Origin: Heterobasidion occidentale
Lineage: Eukaryota; Basidiomycota; Agaricomycetes; Russulales; Bondarzewiaceae
Assembly: GCA_039111635.1 (NCBI GenBank)
Contig: JBCAQO010000014.1
Span: 2,604,001-2,668,000 of the forward strand
Reading direction: 5' to 3'
DNA length: 64,000 nucleotides
Both the position numbers and the translations under genes were made by a program. Positions 54,570-64,000 of this stretch are shown piece by piece (positions within the stretch are counted from its first letter, which is position 1; each line of letters starts with the position of its first letter). The notes under the pieces are model-generated. The model was not told the DNA's origin. It did no database searches and saw nothing but the letters and a program-made list of their open reading frames with translations.

Positions 54570-55146
54570 GACAGAGCAATGTCATCACCACTGTGCCTAG
54601 TATCCCATCAACCGGGAATGTCATCAACGCTGTTTGGCAGAATTCCGGCTCTGTGATCCCAGCCCCGGTGCAATTGGCGGTGTCGCGCAGCATTCGGAGG
54701 TTCTTGAAATGGTCCGATACAGGTGTGCCATCCAAGTACCACGTGGACGCGAGGCGCATCCACATGTCCTGCACAACTATTGGGTCTTGGAGCTTAAAAC
54801 GGTTGCGGAGGGAGTGCCAGGCAGTTGCGGCTGTCCTGGAGACATCAAGCCCAGAGCCTGGTATGTCTGCTACGTTCAATATGATATGCGCGCGTGCGAG
54901 CGTGTCACGCTCCTGCCATTCCCTCTCCGTTGCGGCATAGGTTACCGGTGCAGACACCGCAGCTGGTAAGGAGATGGGGAAAAATGCTGAGAGCGGCGGG
55001 GTCGATGGCGGGCTACTGTAGGGCGGTGTCTGGGTCGGTGTTGGTGCTGGCGACGTTTCCACGGCTGTGGCTGCCGTGCCTGCGGTTGCAGGAGCTCCTG
55101 CAGCTGGCACAGGACTAGGTACTGGTACTATGCTTGTGGGCAGCAC
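54523..55146 (-). CDS. Copia gag N-terminal part
   Basis: 207-residue frame: Pro/Ala/Thr-rich start, then ATEREWQERDTLARAHIILN, TAATAWHSLRNRFKLQD and TWYLDGTPVSDHFKNLRMLR, the gag pattern of copia elements that precedes the zinc knuckle. It overlaps the next frame by 47 nt; a frameshift near 54540 separates it from the knuckle part. Confidence 0.65.
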   Translation of the reverse strand: MLPTSIVPVPSPVPAAGAPATAGTAATAVETSPAPTPTQTPPYSSPPSTPPLSAFFPISLPAAVSAPVTYAATEREWQERDTLARAHIILNVADIPGSGLDVSRTAATAWHSLRNRFKLQDPIVVQDMWMRLASTWYLDGTPVSDHFKNLRMLRDTANCTGAGITEPEFCQTALMTFPVDGILGTVVMTLLCLVLPRGTDPRERTPA

Positions 55147-55189
55147 AGATGGGGGGAGGACGGTGCCTAGGAGGTAGGGTTCAAGACCA

Positions 55190-55433
55190 TGTACCTAGCA
55201 TATGGTATAGATTTGGGGCATCCAGTTGGCCCAGTTGGCCATGGTAAGCCACCTCAGTCGCACTCGTAGTAGAGGAAAAATGACTGAGGGAGTGGGTGCC
55301 GAGCGTCGCAAACATAACAGTAAGTCCGCAGTGCCAAATCACAGATAACAAAATCAGTAGAAAACTAAATAGGAAGAAATACCAAATAAGGACGAGTAAG
55401 CAGGAGGAGATCACACTCTCAAGAACTTCAACA
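55190..55433 (-). repeat. Copia LTR (single, central)
   Basis: On the minus strand it begins TGTTGAAGTTCTTGAGAG immediately after a polypurine run (AAGGGGGAG) that follows the RNase H stop. The downstream limit, about 55190 near TATACCA, is approximate because no second copy is present to compare. Gag begins about 45 bp beyond. Confidence 0.45.
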
Positions 55434-56366
55434 CTCCCCCTTGATCTCCGTAACACCCAGACCTAGCATCAGTTCCCTGTGATGGTCTCGGGGAATCCCT
55501 TTTGTCAGTAAGTCCACCAGATTATTCGCCAAGCTAACATGCTCAATTTCAAGCTCCCCCCGTTCTACCCGCTCCCGGACAAAATGGTACCGGATATCCA
55601 TGTGTTTTGCCCGCAAGTGGTTAACGTACTCACGCCTTAAGATATTTGCGCCAAGGTTGTCGCCATACATCAAGGTAGGGCCGGTGATCGGGACCTCCAG
55701 CTCACGGAACAGCATACGGAGCCAAATCGCCATCTGCGCAGCGCTGGCAGCAGCGATGTACTCGGCCTCCGTGGTGGAGATGGCGACCAACTGCTGTTTC
55801 TTGGAGCTCCAAGTGATAGGCACGCCGGCAAGGATGAACACCCAGCCAGAGGACGATTAGCGGTTCAGCTCAACAGCATAATTTGCATCAAAGTACCCGA
55901 CTGGAAACAGGTCCGCCCCCTTCCCAGAGTACGTGATACCGTGGTCCGCAGTCCCCTTGAGGTAACGACACAAGTGCTTGAGGGCGCGCCAGTGACACAC
56001 ACCAGGTGCGTGTGCGAACGAGCCGAGGACCTGCGTGGCGTAGGAGATATCAGGTTGGGTGGCTACCGCCAGGTAGTTTATGGCACCCAGGATCTCCCGG
56101 TACGGTTTGTTGCGGCTCTCGTGGCATTTTGCATTGTCAACGGTCTCGAAGAGCAAACAGTAGGCTCCTCCAGACGGTAATGGTGTGGATTCGATGCTGC
56201 AGTTGGCCATGCCTGCGCGCTCAAGGATCCGGAGGAGGAATCCCCTCTGTGAGATGCGGATAGTACGCGCAGCACGGTCCCGCTCGATCTTGATGCCCAA
56301 GATCAGTTCTGGTTCCCCGTTTGTACCACCCATATCCTTGATCCGATACGCGTCTGCGAGCTCACT
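55428..56366 (-). pseudogene. Copia RT C-terminal part and RNase H (nonsense-broken)
   Basis: Starts SELADAYRIKDMGG, with ELILGIKIERDRAARTIRIS, PYREILGAINYLAVATQPDI and LKHLCRYLKGTADHGITYSG leading to the RNase H start GYFDANYAVELNR. A TAA at 55857-55859 precedes SSSGWVFILAGVPITWSSKK. RNase H then runs TTEAEYIAAASAAQMAIWLR, YGDNLGANILRREY and AKHMDIRYHFVRERVERGEL to the stop at 55428. RT motifs with the catalytic aspartates are missing at the 5' side. Confidence 0.8.
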
Positions 56367-56371
56367 CTTTG

Positions 56372-57303
56372 CTCCTCTTTACTCCTGTGATGCTCCTCCA
56401 ATCAAGATGGACACCTTGCTCAGTTCTTCATCCTCATCCAATACCGAGCTCAAGGGAAAACAGTAAAAGGTCTCTCCGACTTGGAGCGCTGGAAGCGTTA
56501 TCCTAATTCTCACTGGTTCACCTCCAAAACACCTCAGGTATCTGTGGCCATCTTACTTCGTGACAATAGCACTCGGGTCGCCGAGATATAACCAGAAAGT
56601 TGTGGGCAGGACACCTGGAGGAGAAGGTGGGCTCTATCTTTGGGAACTTGGTGCGTCATCTTTATTCATGCCTTGGCATCTCGAAAAGTACTCACTCTTT
56701 TAAGATCACTTGAAAATTTGATGATTGGTATTGCCGTCCCCAAGATATAACCCAAAAGTGCTGGTAGAGGTACCAGGAGGAGAGGGCAGGCTCGAGTCAT
56801 GAACTCCTGGTGCGTCGTCCCAATTTTTGCTCTTGCACCTCAAGGGTTACTCACTGCTTCAGGTCCATTTTGGTTTTTAACAATAGCATGTTCCGTTTCC
56901 GAGATATGATCGGAAAGCTGGGGTGTAGATGCTCTCAAGGAGGAGGCCCACTGTGCTCACAATGTTTTGCTCATTCTTGACAATTTACATTCTTGTACCT
57001 CAAAATTAATTTACAAAACAGTGTTCCGTTGAGATCTAGTTGATATCCTTTGCCGATCACTAGATATGACTCGAAATTTTTTGAAGAGAGGGTGTTTTGG
57101 TTGATTTTGAAACACGGTAATTTCACTTTATTTTTTTGCCTTGCACCTGTAGAATTTCAAGGAGAATACAGTGCATCTGTTCTCATTCATGTAGCTACAG
57201 TACTTGTCAAGATACAACTGAAAAGTTTTTTGAACTCGCGCACGCGCACATTTTGATTACATCACTGAAATTTGCGTCGTACCAACCTTTCTGAAAACGG
57301 CAG
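56372..57303 (-). repeat. Right terminal inverted repeat of the mariner-type element
   Basis: 932 bp, inverse of 51064-51996, with only a few differences by eye, such as TTTCTGAAAAC against TTTTTGAAAAC near the tip. It joins copia sequence directly at 56371. Confidence 0.82.
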
Positions 57304-57307
57304 TAAC

Positions 57308-58200
57308 TGCGAGGCATGGAAGACGTTGTGTATCTTCCTCCAATTCTTTGGCAACTCTAGCGGATAGTTAACCATTCTTATGGCGTCCAAGATCTTGAAT
57401 GGCCCAAATCTCTTTGGCCTTAACTTCTTCGAGGGATGATCTGTGTGTATGTTCTTTCCATCAAGCCATACTTGATCGCCTGTCTTGAATGAGGGAAGTT
57501 CTACCCCAAACTTGTTGTGCTGAGTCTTCATGGATTCTGCTGCAATTTTTAGACTAGCCTGTGCTTCTTGCTGTGCCTTCTTTAATAGTTCCAGGTGTTT
57601 GTCGGCAGTGGGTACATTTGTGTTTCCGACAATTGCAGGGTAGTCTCTTGGTTGGTATCCATAAAGGAGCTTGAACGGTGAGATCTTTGTCGCCAAGTGC
57701 TGGTGTGAGTTGTGGGCATATTTAGCATAGGGAATAAGTTCGGCCCAGTTGTCCTGTGTGGAGCTACAAAATGCCCTAAGGTATTGCTCTAATTTCTGTT
57801 TCATCTGCTCCATTGCTCCATCCGTCTGTGGGTGGTAAGCTATGCTGAGGGATGACTTGATTCCCAATTCTTCCAGTAGTGCCTGTGCTACCTTAGACAT
57901 GAATTGTGTTCTACGGTCCAAAATTATCTTGTCTGGTAATTCGTACCGTCGCCATGTGTGATCTAAAAGTAATTTTGCCGTACCGTCAGAATTGATCATC
58001 TTTTTGCAAGGGGTGATATTTGTTGTCTTTGTTAGTCAATCTGTGACCACATGTATTGAGCCGTATCCATTTGACTCTGGGAGATCTGTAATAAAATCTA
58101 TAGTGATTGTTCCAAATAGTCGGTCTGGTATCTCCTTAGGTTGTAGCAGCACCATTGTTGGGTGTGTGTCATTCTTCGTTGATTGACATATCACGCATCT
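57308..58200 (-). pseudogene. E3 integrase core
   Basis: From 58200: CVICQSTKNDTHPTMVLLQP, TIDFITDLPESNGYGSIHVV with an in-frame stop at TD-stop-LTK, DRRTQFMSKVAQALLEELGI (the second catalytic block with the usual SDRG changed to LDRR), YHPQTDGAMEQMKQKLEQYL, then FGPFKILDAIRMVNYPLELP and NVFHASQ at the mariner junction. The HH half of the zinc domain and everything 5' is missing. Confidence 0.8.
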
Positions 58201-58709
58201 TATTGAACTTTTTTGAACTTTGTCGACATATATGGAATCCTATGATTGAAATGCATATTTTTGAAATTTTGACTTATTACATAAAGGGGAAAAGGTACTC
58301 CCCTCTGACATAAGTGGTTTTGCAATGTGAAGGAGCACTACTGATAGACTGGTCTAGATCACATGTTTAGCCAAATAAGCACAAATAGCCTCCTTGCTAT
58401 ATAAACACTCGAAGCTGTGACATGTGTGACTTTCTCTCTTGACTTCGAACCACCATCATCCTGTAAGTCATTGTTTAAATCCTAATTTTGAAAAAAAATC
58501 AGGTTTTGTTCTCATGCTCTGAAAGAGAGGGGGGTGTGCCCTACCCCCCTGACTAAGCTTGCTTCAGTTGAAAAAAAGCCTGAGCAAGCTTAGTTAGGGG
58601 GTATGGTACACCCCCCTGACTAAGCACTGTGTCTAGTGTGGAAGACACCCTACTTTTATCAGTCTTTGCTTTTCTTAAAATAGATCTTAAATGCTGAATT
58701 ATTTTTGCT
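58201..58709. other. Non-coding segment with possible promoter
   Basis: No ORF. CTATATAAACACTCG near 58398 looks like a TATA box, followed by a pyrimidine-rich tract and a GTAAGT (near 58462) that could open a leader intron before the small ORF at 58710. The hairpin below lies in between. Confidence 0.35.
58531..58614. repeat. Long imperfect hairpin
   Basis: Arms 58531-58563 and 58583-58614 (about 32 bp, four mismatches) pair around a 19-nt A-rich loop. The arms carry CTGACTAAGCTTGCT or its inverse. A third partial copy, CCCCCCTGACTAAGCA, follows at 58611-58626. Confidence 0.65.
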
Positions 58710-58937
58710 TTGGACATTGATAACATGTCTACAAACCTTTACAAAATCAAAGCCAAGTCTGATGGTTCAGGACCATGGTTTGAGCTAACAAGCCCTGAAG
58801 GCTGGATTTTTATTTTCAAATGTGCCGATAACAACTACTATTGCCAATGCAGAGCTGATGATTATTCAATGGTTTCTGGAAGCTTTAAAAGAGGAAAGAC
58901 TCTTGCAGATCATATGATCAAAATGAAGAGTACATAG
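58710..58937 (+). CDS. Small ORF, 75 residues, unrecognised
   Basis: Encodes MDIDNMSTNLYKIKAKSDGS, then PWFELTSPEGWIFIFKCADN with a C..C pair in YYCQCRADDYS and a basic C-terminal part (KRGKTLADHMIKMKST). Composition is protein-like, without low complexity. A TATA-like box and possible leader intron lie upstream. No known domain. It may be a gene of an unidentified mobile element next to truncated E3. Confidence 0.35.
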   Translation: MDIDNMSTNLYKIKAKSDGSGPWFELTSPEGWIFIFKCADNNYYCQCRADDYSMVSGSFKRGKTLADHMIKMKST

Positions 58938-59050
58938 TGTGGCTCTGAGCCTATTCAAGGTTAGTAGTGTTTTACTTTGGTTCAATCATATTCTCAAATT
59001 GTAATTATTATAGGCTGGAACCATAGTTGATCTATTGCACTTGCCTAAAT

Positions 59051-59580
59051 TGTTGTTTGTGGGCATTCTGGTTGATGTGGCATGCATGCCACATGCGTGC
59101 TACCTTTCGGACTCATTGATTACTTGCCTCTACATCTGGGAGCAGCCCTACAGCCACTCCTAGAGCGGGTATATTGCTTTCTTTCTCCTTTTGGACTGTC
59201 TCAATTTGTTTTCACCTTGTCTCACTTTATTTCAGTTGTTTCACCAGGTTAGCCAACTCAGGCAGTCCTGTGTGATGTCATTGACACTCCGGACCGACCT
59301 ACAGGTGGAGCCTTTGACTGCTTTGTGAGGTGGACCACCTGTAATGACCTGTTGATGTCATACTTTCCTATTTTGTTTCTTATTATTCTCTGTAGCTTAA
59401 ATACCTGTGGTCCAAAGGCGATTCTTTCTTCAGACTCTTACCCTCTGGACCACAGGTGCACTCCCTTCTCTTCTTTGTATCTACTTAGACTCTTACCCTC
59501 TAGACCACAGTCCTGTTGTTATAGAGCTTCTTTTTGGCACTCTCTGTGTGCCAGTTGCTTCATTGTCACTGCGCTCAACA
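59051..59580. repeat. Solo LTR, family B, copy 1
   Basis: 530 bp, TGTTGTTTGTGGG...GCGCTCAACA, flanked by a perfect 5-bp duplication TAAAT (59046-59050 and 59581-59585). It includes an internal duplication of CTTACCCTCT(G/A)GACCACAG. Parent element not present in the window. Confidence 0.85.
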
Positions 59581-59585
59581 TAAAT

Positions 59586-60020
59586 GCCTTAGAGATTTAC
59601 CCGCCAATTATCCTATTCCAAACGTAGGCATCATATCAGTTACAATTCAATTGTAGAGCTAATTATTCATCTAGTTGTCTATTTTTCCACCGTCCACGGT
59701 TGTTGTGAACATGAACCACATGATTTTTACTATGGCTTCTCATCATCTACAGTCTTCTTTACTAGTCCAGTCTAACAACAGTAATACTGCTGTACAACAA
59801 GACATTGTACCTCAAGAGCAAGACATTGTAATGTAGCCAGTGGAACCTGAAGTTAATATAGACTAGTATGAGGTATTTTAAGTCAATTAACCATTTTGAT
59901 CTGATGTATTAATATACACAAACAAGACTCAGAGCCAGATACAGATGATCTCCATAGGTTATAAAGGGTGGTAGGTGGATAGTAGGTGAGGCAAAAAAAA
60001 TCCGAGATGTTGGATAGGTA
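59586..60020. other. AT-rich spacer
   Basis: No supported feature. Confidence 0.35.
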
Positions 60021-60160
60021 AGGAGCTAGGTGAGAAGCTAGGTGAGAGGCCAGGTGAGGAGGCAGGTGAGGAGGCAGGCAAGGAGGCAGGCAAGGAGGCA
60101 CATGAGGAGACACATGAGGAGGCAGGCAAGGAGTTAGGCAAGGTACTAGTCTGGAAGGCA
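60021..60160. repeat. Purine-rich microsatellite
   Basis: Twelve-base units alternating GAGGCAGGTGAG, GAGGCAGGCAAG and variants. Confidence 0.75.
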
Positions 60161-60164
60161 AATA

Positions 60165-61705
60165 AGGAGGTTTTAGACAACACATAGCTGTCTCAGATGT
60201 CTCAAACACTGTGTGGCCATTGCAGATCTCTGTCAGTCATCTCAGACAATATGCAGCTGTCTTGGACACTATGCAGACCATTTGCATGCATCTCAGATGA
60301 CACGTGGACATCAGTTAGTGTGTGGCCATTGCAGACAAGTTGTGTGCATCTCAGATGACACTCGGACATCTTAGCCAGCTGGCAGATGTCTTATACAGTG
60401 TGTGGCCCTCGCAGACGACCTGCGTGCGTCTCAAAACAGTGTGTAGCCGTCAGACAACACACAGATGTCTCATATAGTGTGCAGCTGTCGCAGACGACCT
60501 TTGTGTATCTCAGACAACATGAAGACGTCACAGACAACACGTGGACATTGCAGACGACGCATGGACGTCTTAGATGACTGGAAATCATTTCAGACAACCT
60601 GCATGCATCTCATGCAACACGCAGACGTCTGAAACAGTGTGCGGCCATCGGAGACGACCTGCACGTATCTCAGACAACACTTGGATATCCCAGATGACCA
60701 GTAGTCATTGCAGAAAGGATGAGGTCGTCACTCACAACCTGCCTGCATCTCAGATGTCATGCAGATGTCTGAGACAGTGTGCAGCCATCGCAGATGACCT
60801 GCATGCGTCTCAGACAACACACGGATGGCTAAGATGACACACAGATGTTTCAGACAACTGGTAGTCGTTGCAGGCAGGATGCGGTTGTCACTGACAATCT
60901 GCATGCATCTGAGACAACACACAGACGTTTCAGATGACCGACAGTTATTACAGGCAGGATGAGGCCGTCACTGATGACCTGCCTGCATTTCAGACAACAT
61001 GTGGACGTCTGAGACAGTATTTGACCGCTGCAGATGACCTGCTTCTCTAACGACACACAGACATCTGAGACAGTGTGCGGCCGTTATAGATGACCTGCTT
61101 CTCTAACAATACGCAGACGTCTGAGACAGTGTGCGGCCATCTCAGATGACCAGAAGTCATTACAGGCAGGATGAGGTCGTTACTGATGACCTACATGCAT
61201 CTCAGACATCACGCAGACGTCTCAGACACTATGTGGCCATCGCAGATGACTGGCAGTCATCTCAGACAACATGCAGCCATGTCAGATATCACGTGGCCGT
61301 CACAGACAACTAACGAGGTGCTCAAACAACAGATTGACTATTAGGCTGTTGCAGATAATTGGCAGCTATTGCAGACAACATGCAGCCATCACAGACAACC
61401 AGCAGGCATCTCAGACAATGTGCAGCCATCTCAGACAGTATGCAGCTGTCACAGGTGAGATGTGGCCATCTAAGATAGTATGCAGACATTGCAGAGGTGC
61501 TCAGACAACAGACGGCCTATATGGGCATCACAGACAACTAGCAGCTATCGCAGGTGACATGCGGCTATCTCAGACAACATGCAGCCCTCTCAGATACTAT
61601 GTGTCCATCAAAGACAATGAGCAAGGTGCTCAGACAACAGATTGGGCATGCGGCCGTCACAGACAACTAGCAGCTATCACAGGCAACATGTGGCCGTCAT
61701 AGACG
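60165..61705. repeat. Degenerate minisatellite, about 1.5 kb
   Basis: Variations on TCTCAGACAACACGCAGACG and GCAGATGACCTGCATGCATC alternate at irregular spacing, roughly 25-60 bp per composite unit. The segments contain no stop-rich signature, so chance ORFs (for example 61131-61313 and 61271-61702) cross it; I do not regard them as genes. Confidence 0.8.
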
Positions 61706-62530
61706 GCCCACAACTCTAGAGAATGTGTCATCAACGTGCCTGACCATTCATACAAGGATGTGGACAATAGACACGCAGACTCTGCTTCACTGACAAAAAG
61801 CAAGGACATCTCAGAGAGCAAAAAAAACAAGCAAGAGATAGTAGAGGTCTAATATACCATATGACAGCATCAATGAGTGAGATCTGGTGAGTAATATGCA
61901 TTAAAAGGACTCACAAGCAAAGCTTGGAATGACCAACAAGCAGGATCTATACCTCAATACACAGCACTAACGAGATCTAAGAAAGCACTGACATGACATA
62001 GGACACCATCAATAAAGCAGAACAGACTAGTTACAAGTGATGAAAGACTCACAAGCAAAACAAAAAGAAAAGACAACTGACCAGCCAATTCATGCCTCCC
62101 TGAACATCCCTAGATGCCAGCTATACACATCCCGAAGCATGCTGCTAATGCTATGTAACAAAATCACTATTAGAAAAGTGGTTCAGTGGATATGGAACAT
62201 GCACTGTTTACATTCCCAGTGCTCAATTTTGGGCCTGTGTGCCTTAGTCACCGCAATTGACGATTGGATCCATGCTTGCACAAAAAACCTCAAAACTTAC
62301 CTAGTGAATTGTTACCATTCCCCAGTCTGCTGAACTAATGCAGTACCAACCCAGAGAATACAATAGCGGTCACAAGAATGAACTAATACAAGAACAAGAG
62401 CAGTAGCAATGGAGACAACACGATAGCAATGAGTACAAACCACTCTCAAGCTAGACACACTATTTTTAACCCTCCAAGAACACAACAATGTCCCACTCCT
62501 CTTGATCTTCTGGGATATAGAGCTCCCATC
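61706..62530. other. No supported gene
   Basis: A 98-residue frame at 62037-62333 shows no recognisable feature. The DNA looks like ordinary AT-rich repeat-flanking sequence. Confidence 0.35.
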
Positions 62531-62535
62531 ATAAC

Positions 62536-63066
62536 TGTTGTTTGTGGCCATTCTGGTTGATGTGGCATGGGTGCCACATAGGTGCCACCTTACGGACTCA
62601 TTGATTACTCGCCTCTACAGCTGGGAGCGGCCCTACAGCCACTCCTAGAGCGGGTATATTGCTTTCTTTCTCTTTTTGGACTGTCTCACCTTGTTTTCAC
62701 CTTGTCTCACTTCGTTTCAGTTGTTTTACCGGGTTGGCTAACTCAGGTGGTCCTGTGTGATGTCATTGACACTCCGGACCGACCTACAGGTGGAGCCTTT
62801 GACCGCTTTGTAAGGTGGACCACCTGTAATGACCCGTTGATGTCATACCTTCCTATTTTATTTCTTATTGTTCTCTGTAGCTTAAATACCTGTGGTCCGA
62901 GGGCGATTCTTTCTTCAGACTCTTACCCTCTGGACCACAGGTGCGCTCCCTTCTGTTCTTTGTATCTACTTTAGACTCTTACCCTCTGGACCACAGTCCT
63001 GTCATTATAGAGCTTTCTTTTGGCACTCTCTCTGTGCCAGTCGCTTCATTCTCACTGCGCTCAACA
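62536..63066. repeat. Solo LTR, family B, copy 2
   Basis: 531 bp, same orientation and about 93-95% like 59051-59580 by eye, with a perfect duplication ATAAC (62531-62535 and 63067-63071). Confidence 0.85.
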
Positions 63067-63071
63067 ATAAC

Positions 63072-64000
63072 ACACCTTTTGGGAATAACACACCCCATCT
63101 CTCACCATCATTTCCGTCGTGGGTACAATTGTTGCTTAGTTGAACTAGTAAGATCAGTATTGCCAACACATTGTAGTCAACAATAAAACTTACTTAATCA
63201 CAGTCTCACTTGCCCCTACTACTCCCCTTTCTGCCAAGTACCGAAAAAACTCTAGTACAGTCTGTTTGATGTCTTTTTTTTTGTTTAATTGTCTTCTGTA
63301 TTGTGATGGGTGCACCTACCAAAGCCGAGGATCGGTGTATGGTTTTTGTGGCCCCTTTTGCACAGTAATACAATGTTGTATCGTCAGTACATCATCATAT
63401 AAGATCTAGAGAAAACTTACATCCATAAAAAGAGCAGCCTTGCGTGCTCGTCTCAACATGCAAGCGACAGTTAAGTGGTAAGACCTACAGATGTTCAAAC
63501 CAACGAAGATGTCTGTCATTGTTGTGCAATACTGACTGATTCGGCTTCAACACCTACCTTTTGGTGGCTCATTTGTGTTGTACCTTTCACTGCCAGGTTG
63601 GACGAATGTCGAGTTCATGTTTAAGAGGTGGTGAAAGATGAGCGGCTTGGAGAGCTTGAACTGCTCGGTGAGCTTGTGGTAGATAACCTGCTCGCCTGAG
63701 TCTAGAGTTGGTGGTAGTGAGGATGTGGCAGAATATGGGCACGCTGAAATACAGAGAAGCAAAGGTGGTCTTTTATGAGAAATATTGGAGAACATGATTG
63801 CTCAAGCAAGACTTGTAAGGTCTGTTGTGTGTCATTTTGCAATGTCGCGCACATTTTACCTAAAGTTCTAATATTTTTTTCATGCGACATGTAAATATCT
63901 ACTGAAATGCATCAGCAAATTAGCAAAGTTGTTTACTTGACATAGGCTGAGGACATGCTGTTTCTGCATTAACTTTCATGCCATAGCGCCTTGTCCAAAC
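63072..64000. other. No supported gene
   Basis: A minus-strand frame at 63547-63795 reads EQVIYHKLTEQFKLSKPLIF and looks protein-like, but I recognise no family. The window ends before more can be judged. Confidence 0.3.

Larger units (their letters stand above)
52421..56371 (-). mobile_element. Permuted Ty1/copia segment inside the mariner-type element
   Basis: On the minus strand the order is RT C-terminus, RNase H, LTR, gag, protease, integrase, RT linker. A normal copia reads LTR-gag-protease-integrase-RT-RNase H-LTR. The segment therefore starts and ends within RT and has one central LTR; about 200 residues of RT including the catalytic core are missing. It abuts transposase on one side and the right inverted repeat on the other. 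Confidence 0.75.
51064..57303. mobile_element. Tc1/mariner-type element with about 930-bp inverted repeats and a captured copia segment
   Basis: The ends CTGCCGTTTTC(A/G) and their inverse are flanked by TA (51062-51063 and 57304-57305). Removing the element and one TA restores the E3 integrase reading HASQL-TMYKEN, as in E2 HASRL-TPYKEN. That gives the exact ends and a TA duplication, the hallmark of Tc1/mariner. The inside has a transposase N-terminal fragment on the plus strand and, in place of the rest, a 4-kb copia segment. Non-autonomous. Confidence 0.78.
46965..58200 (-). mobile_element. E3: truncated antisense Ty3/gypsy chromodomain element
   Basis: Sense strand minus. What remains is the 3' LTR (46965-48642), a small ORF, the integrase C-terminal tail and chromodomain (49622-51061) and, beyond a mariner-type insertion (51064-57303), the integrase core (57306-58200). 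The 5' edge is cut inside the zinc-binding domain at about 58200; protease, RT and gag are absent. It is related to E2 in integrase and its tail but has a different LTR family (A). Confidence 0.8.

Noticed and set aside
60000..61705. A CRISPR-like array
   Set aside because: Repeat units are degenerate, unequal and without unique spacers; this is a eukaryotic minisatellite.
59051..63066. A single LTR element bounded by the two family B repeats
   Set aside because: Each copy has its own perfect target duplication (TAAAT, ATAAC), so they are two solo LTRs.

Overview
The window looks like the genome of a filamentous basidiomycete, probably an Agaricomycete. Its genes carry short introns (about 45-70 nt) with GT-AG ends and CTAAC-like branch points, its tryptophan gene is a fungal fusion of anthranilate synthase glutaminase, IGPS and PRAI domains, and its transposons are fungal types (chromodomain Ty3/gypsy, Ty1/copia, Tc1/mariner).

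There are three compartments. (1) Positions 1 to about 29,800 are a transposon-dominated graveyard. A decayed lipase fragment and two diverged copies of an unrecognised gene ('gene X') lie on the left. One copy of gene X is split by a 21-kb Ty3/gypsy element, E1 (4473-25565), and by a solo LTR. E1 is itself split between RNase H and integrase by an antisense 10.4-kb gypsy element, E2 (9173-19575). To the right is an HNH-endonuclease pseudogene interrupted by a 0.9-kb terminal-inverted-repeat element. (2) Positions about 29,850-45,600 are a GC-rich island of mostly intact single-copy genes: nitrilase, a truncated PEX1 fragment abutting a truncated Dal5-type transporter, a GT61 glycosyltransferase, a PXR1/PINX1-type G-patch protein, trifunctional TRP1, and two unrecognised minus-strand genes. 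(3) Positions about 45,700-64,000 are again repeats: a MITE-like element; a truncated antisense gypsy element, E3, with a nested solo LTR in its 3' LTR; a 6.2-kb mariner-type element inserted in E3's integrase and carrying a permuted copia segment; a hairpin and a small ORF; two solo LTRs of another family; and a minisatellite.

The retroelements share a logic. E1 and E2 each have a putative primer-binding site two bases from the LTR that is the exact complement of the predicted first ten nucleotides of their own transcript, which suggests Tf1/sushi-type self-priming. E1-E3 all carry coding capacity downstream of integrase, and in E2 this includes a second zinc-knuckle protein. E1 also has a 2.4-kb non-coding tail with about 14 copies of a roughly 22-nt motif. 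Most elements hold nonsense codons that fit C:G to T:A change, so they are probably inactive. Exon limits, family names and difference counts are by eye; no search was run.
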